A DNA stretch of 22,041 nucleotides, taken from positions 1 to 22,041 of the IMG/VR virus record IMGVR_UViG_3300028364_000162; one strand, written 5' to 3'. Of the stretch, positions 1 through 7,168 are shown piece after piece (the stretch's first letter is position 1; every line of letters starts with the position of its first letter). Source of the DNA: a virus. Under the pieces are notes generated by a model. That model saw only the letters and a list, made by a program, of their open reading frames with translations, did not search any database and was not told where the DNA came from. Position numbers and translations under genes: made by a program.

Positions 1-126
1 GTTGTATAGAAAATCCCTTGATTCCTTGTTGGACATTTGTTCGTTATCAATCAAGGTGTATTGATCCGTGTCGAATAATAAGGCTCTAATTTCTCGGATT
101 GTTAGTGATTTTATAGTAGTTTTCAT
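1..126 (-). CDS. Unknown protein, N-terminal part (runs off window)
   Basis: The first 42 codons of a gene that continues beyond the left edge, beginning MKTTIKSLTIREIR. The start is well supported: AAAGGA lies 6-8 bases before the ATG and overlaps the stop codon of the preceding gene (stop 137-139), so the two are probably translated from one mRNA. The visible part is hydrophilic, with no signal peptide or membrane segment. I recognise no family. Confidence 0.6.
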   Translation of the reverse strand, partial: MKTTIKSLTIREIRALLFDTDQYTLIDNEQMSNKESRDFLYN

Positions 127-136
127 GGAGTTTCCT

Positions 137-370
137 TTAAGAGTTTTTGTCTAGAAATGGAATAGTTTTTCCATTAGCTCTGAAGTTTCTTTTGACAATT
201 TTCTTGACTTTGAAGCCGGATTTTTTGTAGTCTTCAAAAGCATCAGAAGCATCTACGTGGTTAATGAATACAAATTTTCTGTAAAAGGTGTTCATGCGAA
301 TGTTCGTGAATGTTAGTGTTCCTCTACCGTCAAATGAAATGTTGTGGTCTGTAGTATTTGGAGTTTTCAT
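137..370 (-). CDS. Small basic protein of unknown function
   Basis: A 77-residue ORF starting MKTPNTTDHN and ending PFLDKNS. I chose the ATG at 370; an in-frame TTG at 379 is possible but has no better ribosome-binding site. A central stretch of alternating hydrophobic residues (around GTLTFTNIRMN) is followed by a lysine/arginine-rich half (DYKKSGFKVKKIVKRNFR), so a small nucleic-acid-binding fold is possible but unproven. It sits about 50 bp downstream of a strong promoter (420-448) and directly upstream of the partial gene at the window edge, with which it likely forms an operon. No family recognised. Confidence 0.55.
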   Translation of the reverse strand: MKTPNTTDHNISFDGRGTLTFTNIRMNTFYRKFVFINHVDASDAFEDYKKSGFKVKKIVKRNFRANGKTIPFLDKNS

Positions 371-419
371 GGCAGTCAATGTTTGTTTTTTTTATCAATG
401 TTTGATTTATCAATACATT

Positions 420-448
420 AATATACACATAGTTCTATTGAATGTCAA
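420..448 (-). promoter_or_regulatory. Sigma70-type promoter, copy 1 of a recurring cassette
   Basis: On the minus strand TTGACA (443-448), 17 bp, TATATT (420-425). The spacer (TTCAATAGAACTATGTG) is identical to that of several other copies in the window. It points at the gene starting at 370. A 14-bp tandem repeat lies just upstream (472-541). Confidence 0.85.
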
Positions 449-471
449 CCACTGTTTACAACTTTTTACAA

Positions 472-541
472 CTATTTTCAAATTGCTATTTTCAAATTAC
501 TATTTTCAAATTGCTATTTTCAAATTACTATTTTCAAATTA
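472..541. repeat. Five tandem copies of a 14-bp AT-rich unit
   Basis: The unit CTATTTTCAAATTR occurs five times without gaps, its last base being G,A,G,A,A. It begins about 24 bp upstream of the -35 box of the promoter at 420-448. It codes for nothing convincing. It could be an upstream activating or protein-binding array, or simple slippage. Confidence 0.85.
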
Positions 542-649
542 CTATCTACGAGTCATTACATCTCGGGTTACAGTTGTATAAAGTCTTTTAGATGTCTGCT
601 TAACTGCTGTTTGCAAGGTCTTTGTCTAATCCTACAAGGTGTCCAGTAG
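542..649. other. Intergenic, no gene seen
   Basis: Between the 14-bp repeat array and the stop of the Cys-rich gene I find no ORF with a credible start. A minus-strand open stretch of about 28 codons (556-640) has no ATG. Nothing else is recognisable. Confidence 0.4.
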
Positions 650-835
650 TTAACACATTGTATAGACTAAAGTATATGATAGAAAACTCTGCTGGAACTT
701 TTGTTTACCTTTACCACAACCGCAAGTGTTTATTCCTGGAGTTGGCTTATCACAATCGCAATACATATTCTCAACATCGGCTTCAAAGTCTTTGTCGTTT
801 TGTGTTTTATCTGAAGTTTTGTTCTCTTTATCCAT
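650..835 (-). CDS. Small protein with paired CxC motifs
   Basis: A 61-residue ORF, MDKENKTSDKTQNDKDFE at the N-terminus. It has Cys26-x-Cys28 and Cys38-x-Cys40 (CDCDKP...TCGCGKGK), nine residues apart, an arrangement able to bind zinc or another metal; the N-terminal 20 residues are charged and probably unstructured. GGATAG 7 bases before the ATG is a weak ribosome-binding site. It lies downstream of the 95-residue gene at 880-1167 in the same direction, probably one transcript from the promoter at 1216-1244. No family recognised. The Cys pattern supports a real gene rather than chance. Confidence 0.55.
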   Translation of the reverse strand: MDKENKTSDKTQNDKDFEADVENMYCDCDKPTPGINTCGCGKGKQKFQQSFLSYTLVYTMC

Positions 836-879
836 TTTGTCTATCCGTTCGTAGTTTTTTCATCAGCAAAATTGTATTG

Positions 880-1167
880 TTAAGCATACATATTTCCCTT
901 TCTCGTATGTTGTTCCAAAGAGCCTACTAATTTGTATCTGAGGCTTTTCATTTCGTTTCCTTCTTTCCCTTTAGTATGAACCTGCATACTTATTTCTGTA
1001 GGAGTTCCATCGTTTTCTTCCATACCACTAAGGGACACAACCTCTGTAATTTGTATAACTTGATTCTGCTCTTTTTCTACAATTAAAAATGGATAGTTAA
1101 AGGATGCAGCTTTGAATTCCTTGATTTCCTTTTCTGTAAAATATTTGTTGGTATTAGATATACTCAT
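880..1167 (-). CDS. Small unknown protein behind promoter 2
   Basis: A 95-residue ORF starting MSISNTNKYF. A longer reading frame up to 1224 exists, but its first codons lie in the promoter's -10 region, so the ATG at 1167 is the credible start. The protein is mixed alpha/beta in character (FLIVEKEQNQVIQITEVVSL, then EISMQVHTKG), with no membrane segment and no motif I recognise. A leader of about 45 bases separates it from the promoter at 1216-1244. It is followed by the Cys-rich gene at 650-835. Confidence 0.6.
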   Translation of the reverse strand: MSISNTNKYFTEKEIKEFKAASFNYPFLIVEKEQNQVIQITEVVSLSGMEENDGTPTEISMQVHTKGKEGNEMKSLRYKLVGSLEQHTRKGNMYA

Positions 1168-1215
1168 GGCTTCGTTTGGTTTGGTTTTATCAATGTTTGA
1201 TTTATTCAATACAAT

Positions 1216-1244
1216 AATATACACATAGTTCTATTGAATGTCAA
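1216..1244 (-). promoter_or_regulatory. Sigma70-type promoter, copy 2
   Basis: TTGACA (1239-1244), 17 bp, TATATT (1216-1221) on the minus strand. Spacer and -10 match copy 1, and the leader shares the CAAACATTGATAAA motif with copy 1 and the copy at 20976. Confidence 0.85.
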
Positions 1245-1274
1245 CCAAAGTTTTTAGGTTTTTTAAAAACTTTT

Positions 1275-1766
1275 GGCCCCTCCATACTATCAGTAGACAT
1301 GGTTCCGGATGGTTTTCCCTAGGGATAGGTCTGATTTATTTGTGTCATCAGAACAGAACTATCAGTAGACATGGTTCTTGTGGTTTCTTGTGGCTACCTT
1401 GAGGTCTCTAAGTCTGTGGCCCCTCCATACTATCAGTAGACATGGTTCCGGATGGTTTTCCCTAGGGATAGGTCTGATTTATTTGTGTCATCAGAACAGA
1501 ACTATCAGTAGACATGGTTCTTGTGGTTTCTTGTGGCTACCTTGAGGTCTCTAAGTCTGTGGCCCCTCCATACTATCAGTAGACATGGTTCCGGATGGTT
1601 TTCCCTAGGGATAGGTCTGATTTATTTGTGTCATCAGAACAGAACTATCAGTAGACATGGTTCTTGTGGTTTCTTGTGGCTACCTTGAGGTTCCAAAGTC
1701 CGTGGCCCCTCCATACTATCAGTAGACATGGTTCCGGATGGTTTTCCCTAGGGATAGGTCTGATTT
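1275..1766. repeat. 143-bp tandem repeat, about 3.4 copies
   Basis: Units start at 1275, 1418, 1561 and 1704 (each begins GGCCCCTCCATAC). The first two are the same and the third differs only near its end. Each full unit contains the core ACTATCAGTAGACATGGTT twice, so the core recurs at 1286, 1358, 1429, 1501, 1572, 1644 and 1715, with a variant at 1796, about every 71-72 bp. The unit length is not a multiple of three and stops occur in every frame, so it is not coding. The regular core spacing looks like a protein-binding (iteron-like) array, but no function can be read directly. Confidence 0.9.
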
Positions 1767-1799
1767 CTATTTTGAATCCAAACCCACCCACGAGAACTA

Positions 1800-2990
1800 T
1801 CAGTAGTCATGTGTATTTTATAGAACCACGTTTCTAAACGAACTAGTCGAGGATCTATTGGTGGTTTCTCTGAGCTGTGCTAACTGTATGGACTGTGGGG
1901 TTTTTGTTTTGGTGGGTTTTGGGCTGCTTTGAGTTCCTGGGGTTTCCTGGGTTGTTCTAGAGGTATCCTAGGGGTTTCTTGGGTTGTTCTAGAGGTATCC
2001 TAGGTTGTTCTAGAGGTATCCTAGGGGTTTCTTGGAGTTTCTTGGGGGCTGCTTGATTAACATAGGTTCAGGAATCGGCCAACAAGTTGTTCAAGAGGGT
2101 TCATTCGTGTTCAAGAGGGTTCAAGAGGGTTCATTCGTGTTCAAGAGGGTTCATTCGTGTTCAAGAGGGTATGGGAGGGTTCATTCGTGTTCAAGAGGGT
2201 TCATTCGTGTTCAATAGTGTTTGGCAATGTTTGGCAATGTTTGGCAATGTTCAATAGTGTTTGGCAATGTTCAATAGTGTTTGGTAGTGTTTGGTAGTGT
2301 TTAGACTTGTTCAATAAAGTTTGGCATTTACAATGTACTATATACGATTAGTTTATACCATTGAGTTTTTATTTACTAATGTTATAAGTGGTTGTTCATT
2401 TGGTTAGGTTTGGTTAGGTTTGGTTAGTATATGTGTATAGTATGTGTTATAGTATTGAATTGATTTTTCTTTTCTTATTCTTTATTCTCTTAACTTTAGT
2501 TTCTTATTGAATTGTTTTTTTTTTTCTTTTTGTTGTTTTGATGATTGTTTTTTCTATTGTTGTTTTGATGATTGTTTTGGGAAGCTTATTCTTTTCTATT
2601 CTTTTGATGGTTGTTTTGGGAAGTTCATGGTCGGGTTCATGGTCGGGTTCATGGTCGGGTTCATGGTCGGGTTCACTTATAGCAGACTCTAGGACTTTGA
2701 CAATAGCAACAATTTCTGGATAGTAAGCAAAAGGTTCATCAGAGTTTCAGTCGAGGTTTTCATTAGACGAAAATGCCTGCGGACTTTAGGTTTTTTATAT
2801 AGAACAGACAAAATGATTGTGCCGTTCCTAACCAATGTACTATATACGATTGTGAGTAGATATGGATGAGTCCCAAGCAACCAACAAGGGTTTTTTGAGG
2901 TTGTGTGGTATCATGAGCCAAATGAATGTCAACCGATGTTTTATATATTGTCGCACATACAGTTAAGGTTTCTGTTGGGCATCAACTTTT
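1800..2990. repeat. Gene-free, G/T-skewed region of short tandem repeats
   Basis: No credible gene. It holds a chain of short direct repeats: GGTTGTTCTAGAGGTATCCTA three times (1950-2023), TTCAAGAGGGTTCATTCGTG-type 20-mers (about 2090-2216), TTTGGCAATG/TTCAATAGTG/TTTGGTAGTG 10-mers (about 2213-2300), GGTTTGGTTA three times (about 2400-2427) and TTCATGGTCGGG four times (2624-2671). The plus strand is markedly G/T rich. A 19-bp direct repeat (CAATGTACTATATACGATT) occurs at 2331-2349 and 2833-2851. Open frames here simply translate the repeats. Confidence 0.75.
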
Positions 2991-3012
2991 TATCTAACAA
3001 TACAAACCATGG

Positions 3013-3807
3013 TTACAAGGTTTTCAGTTGATTTAAGCGCATTTTTTTACCGAGCAGGTTTTCACGAACCATTCGCTTTATCAGTTTTCTTAACCAATTC
3101 TTTAATTCTTTTATACTATGTTTTTTCATTTGGGTATACACTAGAGACAAAGTAGGGTATAATTCAAATACCTCCAATAGAGTCATAGTGTCCCAATTTG
3201 CTTGATGTTTTCTTTTTATTTCAGCAATGCCATAAATTTGTGAATCAATTTCGTAGTCTGTGCTATTTTCTAGTCCTGAAGGTATGGTTTTGGACCTTTT
3301 GGTTATATGGAAATTATTTAATGTATCTGATACCCAATGGTTTAGTTCATGAGAAATAGTTGCTTTCATCCTTTCGGGATTAAATTCGTTTAGTAGCTTA
3401 ACGAACTGTGGTGCTTTTTTCTTGAACTCTTCTAGGCCTAAGCCTTCGAACATGAATACTAAACGCATGGCACTTTCTGATGGCGTTAGTTTTATAAATC
3501 CATTTTTGGGTGAATAGTTAGAAGATCCATTAAAGAAGCCTATGTAGATTAGCAATGGTCGTATTTCATGAGCCTTCATGGCATCTTTTGACTTTAATTT
3601 ACTAGAATCCAGTTTTAGTAAAAGAACATCTTTTTTGAACAGAGGTCCTTTTTTGCTTCCCGTATAGAAGCTCTTCAATTCAGGAGGGACCTTGAAGTCT
3701 TTGAAGTCTTTTAGGAAAGAAGCTATGGTAGAATGGTCGAATATAAGGTCTACATCTTTGCTCAGATCAGACATCGCTTCTCTTAGATAAGTTTTTACAG
3801 GTATCAT
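3013..3807 (-). CDS. Putative zinc metallopeptidase-like protein (HEXXH)
   Basis: A 264-residue protein. The key feature is ISHELNHWVSD, a HEXXH zinc-binding motif with His153, Glu154 and His157 in a predicted helix, as in zincin peptidases. A third ligand is not certain; acidic residues follow in STDYEIDSQIYG about 30 residues on. The N-terminal 100 residues are Lys-rich without a known domain; the C-terminus is strongly basic (KLIKRMVRENLLGKKMRL). No signal peptide or membrane segment. AAGGGA 3-8 bases before the ATG gives a ribosome-binding site. It follows the acidic 85-residue gene after 27 bp. It could be a maturation protease or an ADP-ribosyl/toxin-like enzyme that kept the fold; the substrate is unknown. 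Confidence 0.6.
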   Translation of the reverse strand: MIPVKTYLREAMSDLSKDVDLIFDHSTIASFLKDFKDFKVPPELKSFYTGSKKGPLFKKDVLLLKLDSSKLKSKDAMKAHEIRPLLIYIGFFNGSSNYSPKNGFIKLTPSESAMRLVFMFEGLGLEEFKKKAPQFVKLLNEFNPERMKATISHELNHWVSDTLNNFHITKRSKTIPSGLENSTDYEIDSQIYGIAEIKRKHQANWDTMTLLEVFELYPTLSLVYTQMKKHSIKELKNWLRKLIKRMVRENLLGKKMRLNQLKTL

Positions 3808-3834
3808 AGTCCCTTGGGTGTTGATTTAGTATAT

Positions 3835-4092
3835 TTATCGACCTGCAATGTTCTTTAAGACATCAAGCTGGGAATCGGTTAATTCATTATACTTCATTTC
3901 TATTTTTCGCATAGAAGCCAAAAAATCTTCATGGTGCATGGACCTAAAATTGATTGGAGGATCTGATAGCTCCTCAGCACCAAAATATTCTCGTAGTTCA
4001 TTTAGTTCGGAAGAGTCACAGGAATCTATGAACTCATCAACACTTATATCAGTTTCAAACATCATATATTCGGAAATTTCTATGTTAGGCAT
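3835..4092 (-). CDS. Small acidic phage protein of unknown function
   Basis: An 85-residue acidic protein. The segment DISVDEFIDSCDSSELNELREYFG resembles a motif I remember from small conserved proteins of T4-like phages and cyanophages (…VDDFLDACSxxEINELI…), whose function is unknown. No membrane segment. No clear ribosome-binding site; an A-tract precedes the ATG. It is co-directional with the HEXXH gene 27 bp downstream. The nearest upstream promoter (4376-4404) is nearly 300 bases away, with a degenerate reading frame between. Confidence 0.6.
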   Translation of the reverse strand: MPNIEISEYMMFETDISVDEFIDSCDSSELNELREYFGAEELSDPPINFRSMHHEDFLASMRKIEMKYNELTDSQLDVLKNIAGR

Positions 4093-4136
4093 TTTTTTTT
4101 GTGTTATGAATAGTTTTTGTATATGGTAAAGTTCGT

Positions 4137-4341
4137 TTATTTTTCATCTGTAAATAATTTACTAAGTCTAAGATTGATATAATTGTCAATATCATCTAAA
4201 CATTTTTTAGCACAGGTTATTCCTACCTTGATATTGTCTTCTTTACCCAATTATCCTCAGCTAACTCAGTTAGTTGCTTTTTGTAATTTTTGCTATTTTA
4301 TATTCCTTTTTACTTATCGTAATTTTGTTTTGTTTTGTCAT
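4137..4341 (-). pseudogene. Broken small gene between promoter 3 and the acidic gene
   Basis: An ATG at 4341 sits behind the same leader (AAAACTTAGTTATT) as the repeat-protein genes and opens MTKQNKITISKKEYKIAKI, then stops after 23 codons. Coding-like sequence resumes in another frame (KKQLTELAEDNWVKK) and then in a third (KVGITCAKKCLDDIDNY...LFTDEK) up to a stop at 4137-4139. The total length, 205 bases, is not a multiple of three. This looks like one gene of about 65-68 codons disrupted by two small indels; sequencing error is the alternative. Confidence 0.45.
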
Positions 4342-4375
4342 AATAACTAAGTTTTGTTTGTTTTATCAATACAAT

Positions 4376-4404
4376 AATATACACATAGTTCTATTGAATG
4401 TCAA
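4376..4404 (-). promoter_or_regulatory. Sigma70-type promoter, copy 3
   Basis: TTGACA (4399-4404), 17 bp, TATATT (4376-4381), with the same spacer as copies 1, 2 and 4. Promoter and leader (4340-4410) are nearly identical to 5313-5385, so they belong to the duplicated block. Confidence 0.85.
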
Positions 4405-4414
4405 TTGTTTTTTT

Positions 4415-5313
4415 TTAGTTAAAAAATTGTGTAAATGAATCGTTCCCATAACTATCTTTGGTTAACTCAATGATTTCTCGAATGGTTCTGTCTTTCTCAA
4501 CAATTCCATTAGATTCCACAAAGTCTCTAGTACCAAAAGAACACGCACTTGTTATAGTTCGATAGCAACTAATAGAATCTTCAAAAGTCAATACTGAATC
4601 CAATGTTAGGTGTTCAAAGTCTTCTTTGCTTCGATTAGTTACCTTATAAACTAAATCTTGGTATGCTTCCTTTAGGGTATCACCATGTGCCACTTAGTTC
4701 AATCGGTTACTAGGTAAAATTCTGTTGGGTCATTTAACTTCTTGACTTGATACACATTACCTTTTTTGTAAACAACTTCTGTAAATAGTCCATCAACTAG
4801 AATATACTTACCATCTTCCCAAATAATAGGATTGTCTCCTAGTTTAGTGTAAGGTATGTTTAAATCTGAGTATAAATTACCACCAACCGTAGGATTGAAT
4901 CCCTTTGGGATTTTGGTTACACTGTCTAAGTATAAACCACCACCCACCGTAGGATTGAATCCCTTTGGTATTTCGGTTACATTACTTAAGTCTAAATAAC
5001 CACCGACCGTAGGATTGAATCCCTTTGGTATTTTAGTTACACTATGTAAGTCTAAAGTACCACCAACCGTAGGATTGAATCCCTTTGGTATTTTGGTTAC
5101 ACTGTCTAAGTATAAACCACCACCCACCGTAGGATTGAATCCCTTTGGTATTTTGGTCACAGTATCTAAGTTTAAATAACCACCCACTGTTGGATTGAAT
5201 CCCTTTGGGATTTCGGTTACATCAAGTAAGTTAACATCACAATCAATAATATCAATTCCAAGATATTGATTTTCTGTGATATTTAGGTGAGTTTTTAGTT
5301 CTTCTTTATTCAT
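4415..5313 (-). pseudogene. Split paralogue of the 20-residue-repeat protein
   Basis: The first part (5313 to 4699, 204 residues) has six copies of the repeat (consensus LxLxSVTKIPKGFNPTVGG) and the linker ending FYLVTD, then stops. The second part (4693 to 4415, GTG start, 92 residues, AHGDTLKEAYQDLV...) continues the paralogue. Against the intact gene at 5389-6348, GAT GGA has become GAT TGA and one G is missing from TGGGCA, so a nonsense codon and a frameshift both separate the halves. If the two parts are still made they would give a repeat-only protein and a separate C-terminal domain. Its own promoter is at 5348-5376. Confidence 0.8.
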
Positions 5314-5347
5314 AATAACTAAGTTTTGTTTGATTTATCAATACAAT

Positions 5348-5376
5348 AATATACACATAGTTCTATTGAATGTCAA
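5348..5376 (-). promoter_or_regulatory. Sigma70-type promoter, copy 4
   Basis: TTGACA (5371-5376), 17 bp, TATATT (5348-5353). It lies between the stop of the intact repeat gene (5389) and the start of its split paralogue (5313). Confidence 0.85.
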
Positions 5377-5388
5377 TTGTTTTTTTTT

Positions 5389-6348
5389 TTAGTTAAAAAA
5401 TTGTGTAAATGAATCATTCCCATAACTACCTTTAGTTAATTCAATAATCTCCAGAACGGTTCTATCTTTTTGAACAATTCCATTAGATTGTACAAAGTCT
5501 TTAGTGCCGAAAGAACACGCACCCGTCACTGTTCTATAACAAGCAATGGATTCTTCGAAAGTCAATATTGAATCTAAGGTTAAGTGTTCAAAGTCTGTTG
5601 TAGTTCGATTAGTTACCTTATAAACTAAGTCTTTATATGCCTCTTTTAAGGTATCGCCATGTGCCCATCTAGTTCCATCAGTTACAAGGTAAAATTCTTT
5701 TGGGTTTCCTATTTTTTTAACTTGATACACATTACCTTTTTTGTAAACAACTTCGGTAAATAGTCCATCAACTAGAATATACTTACCATCTTCCCAAATA
5801 ATAGGATTATCTCCTAGTTTAGTGTAAGGTATGTTTAAATCTAAGTATAAACAACCACCAACCGTAGGATTGAATCCCTTTGGGATTTCAGTTACACTAT
5901 GTAAGTCTAAACTACCACCAACCGTAGGATTGAATCCCTTTGGTATTTCAGTTACACTATCTAAGTTTAAATTACCACCAACCGTAGGATTGAATCCCTT
6001 TGGTATTTTAGTTACACTATGTAAGTATAAACTACAACCAACCGTAGGATTGAATCCCTTTGGTATTTTGGTCACAGTATCTAAGTATAAACTACAACCA
6101 ACCGTAGGATTGAATCCCTTTTGGATTTTGGTTACACTAGGTAAGTCTAAATAACCACCGACCGTAGGATTGAATCCCTTTGGTATTTCGGTTAGACTAC
6201 GTAAGTACAAACCACCACCCACTGTAGGATTAAATCCTTCTGGGATTTCTATTAGACCATATAAGTCTAAATTACCACCAACAGTATCAATTCCAAGATA
6301 CTGATTTTCTGTAATTTGTAGGTAAGTTTTTAGTTCTTCTTTATTCAT
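5389..6348 (-). CDS. 20-residue tandem-repeat protein with conserved C-terminal domain
   Basis: 319 residues. After MNKEELKTYLQITENQYLGID come seven copies of a 20-residue unit, consensus GxLxLxSVTKIPKGFNPTVG (residues about 25-165), spaced exactly 60 bp in DNA. The regular LxL and IP positions suggest a solenoid like leucine-rich or parallel-beta repeats. A non-repeat linker (WEDGKYILVDGLFTEVVYKKG) and a C-terminal domain (TRWAHGDTLKEAYKDLVYK...CSFGTKDFV...YGNDSFTQFF) follow. The C-terminal motif recalls a domain seen in phage proteins of unknown role. No signal peptide. A binding or recognition protein is plausible; nothing points to an enzyme. Its own promoter is at 6402-6430, and a disrupted paralogue lies immediately downstream. 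Confidence 0.8.
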   Translation of the reverse strand: MNKEELKTYLQITENQYLGIDTVGGNLDLYGLIEIPEGFNPTVGGGLYLRSLTEIPKGFNPTVGGYLDLPSVTKIQKGFNPTVGCSLYLDTVTKIPKGFNPTVGCSLYLHSVTKIPKGFNPTVGGNLNLDSVTEIPKGFNPTVGGSLDLHSVTEIPKGFNPTVGGCLYLDLNIPYTKLGDNPIIWEDGKYILVDGLFTEVVYKKGNVYQVKKIGNPKEFYLVTDGTRWAHGDTLKEAYKDLVYKVTNRTTTDFEHLTLDSILTFEESIACYRTVTGACSFGTKDFVQSNGIVQKDRTVLEIIELTKGSYGNDSFTQFFN

Positions 6349-6401
6349 AATAACTAAGTTTTGTTTGTTTCATCAATACAATAATAATAATTTGATTCAT
6401 C

Positions 6402-6430
6402 AATATACACATAAGCCAAATAAATATCAA
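6402..6430 (-). promoter_or_regulatory. Sigma70-type promoter, copy 5
   Basis: TTGATA (6425-6430), 17 bp, TATATT (6402-6407), about 54 bases before the ATG of the repeat-protein gene. The leader carries a second TTATTGTATTGATGAA stretch, as if the initial transcribed region had been duplicated; the same layout recurs at 17483. Confidence 0.8.
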
Positions 6431-6437
6431 TTGTTTT

Positions 6438-7091
6438 TTAATTTGATTCTGTATGATGGTCTTGTGGTAGTGTTAGATAATCTATGGGCTGTGTTTGCAT
6501 AATATCCACAATTTCATCATGACTACGTGGGTAGTAGAAGTTACCGTCCACCCCAACATCAAGTGATTTGCCACGACCCAATGCCTTATCAGCGGGCAAA
6601 TGTACATGGCCATGTAAGTGAATCCACCCATCCCCCATATTATTCCAGGAAGCGATTGGATAATGTGAGCATATAATTTTACAACCGTCTCTTTTTGCTT
6701 GAGTTTCTTGGCGGACGTTTACCTCAGCAATACCGTTCCAAACTTCTGTGAAGATACTTTGTATGCCATTTTTATTATTAGCGATATGGTGGTCGTGGTT
6801 GCCTAACAACAAATAAAGGGTTTTTACATTTAATTGCGACCGGAACTTTTCAATATTATCAAAACCATTGAATGAAAAGTCTCCCAAATGAATCAATATA
6901 TCATCCTCACCGACAAAAGTATTAATGTTGTCAACCAATGTCTGATTCATTTCATCGAGTGTTTGGAAGTCTCGTGTTTTGTCTGTGGCACTTTTCCACT
7001 TAGAGGTTCCAGCACAAATATTAACATGGTCGAAGTGTGTATCAGATGTCCAAAATAATTTTTGGCCTGTTTTTAAAATAATTTGTTTCAT
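6438..7091 (-). CDS. Calcineurin-like metallophosphoesterase
   Basis: 217 residues from the ATG at 7091 (a longer frame to 7142 would include promoter sequence). All metal-binding motifs of the family are visible: SDTH (Asp17, His19), GD (70-71), GNHD (97-100), CSHYP (His143) and HGHVH (160-164). Such proteins bind two metal ions and hydrolyse phosphomono- or diesters; the substrate cannot be read here. Cytoplasmic, no signal peptide. It starts behind an unusual promoter whose -35 lies in a hairpin (7115-7151) and follows the hydrolase-like gene. A second metallophosphoesterase lies at 9092-9760 on the other side of the RNA ligase, which makes a nucleic-acid end-processing role possible, by inference only. 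Confidence 0.88.
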   Translation of the reverse strand: MKQIILKTGQKLFWTSDTHFDHVNICAGTSKWKSATDKTRDFQTLDEMNQTLVDNINTFVGEDDILIHLGDFSFNGFDNIEKFRSQLNVKTLYLLLGNHDHHIANNKNGIQSIFTEVWNGIAEVNVRQETQAKRDGCKIICSHYPIASWNNMGDGWIHLHGHVHLPADKALGRGKSLDVGVDGNFYYPRSHDEIVDIMQTQPIDYLTLPQDHHTESN

Positions 7092-7114
7092 ATATGATTT
7101 TTTATGTGTACTAT

Positions 7115-7142
7115 AATATAACAAAGCACCATTGATTGTCAA
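7115..7142 (-). promoter_or_regulatory. Promoter with -35 inside a terminator-like hairpin
   Basis: TTGACA (7137-7142), 16 bp, TATATT (7115-7120). The -35 spans the loop and one arm of a perfect inverted repeat (7123-7151). It points at the metallophosphoesterase gene starting at 7091. Confidence 0.7.
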
Positions 7143-7151
7143 TGGTGCTTT
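7123..7151 (-). terminator. Perfect 13-bp hairpin after the hydrolase-like gene
   Basis: Arms AAAGCACCATTGA and TCAATGGTGCTTT with a 3-base loop, starting 18 bases after the stop at 7169. The T-tract after the stem on the minus strand is short (TTTGTT), so termination may be partial. The hairpin overlaps the next promoter. Confidence 0.6.
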
Positions 7152-7168
7152 ACAAACTTTTACATAAT

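Noticed and set aside
622-930. Plus-strand frame of 102 codons
   Set aside because: Antisense of the Cys-rich gene and the neighbouring gene; no start signals.
1275-1810. CRISPR array
   Set aside because: The 19-bp core is regularly spaced, but the intervening sequences alternate between the same two, so they are not unique spacers; no cas genes.
2032-2217. Plus-strand open frame in the repeat block
   Set aside because: It translates only the 20-bp repeats; no start signal and biased composition.
2507-2723. Two plus-strand frames over the 12-bp repeat
   Set aside because: Low-complexity translations (Phe/Cys-rich and SWSG repeats); the repeat is a multiple of three, which keeps frames open by chance.
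2689-2880. Minus-strand open frame of 63 codons
   Set aside because: No ribosome-binding site, no working promoter and no recognisable composition.
5831-6154. Plus-strand open frame of about 107 codons
   Set aside because: It is the antisense of the 60-bp repeats of the real gene at 5389-6348; the repeat keeps the opposite frame open.
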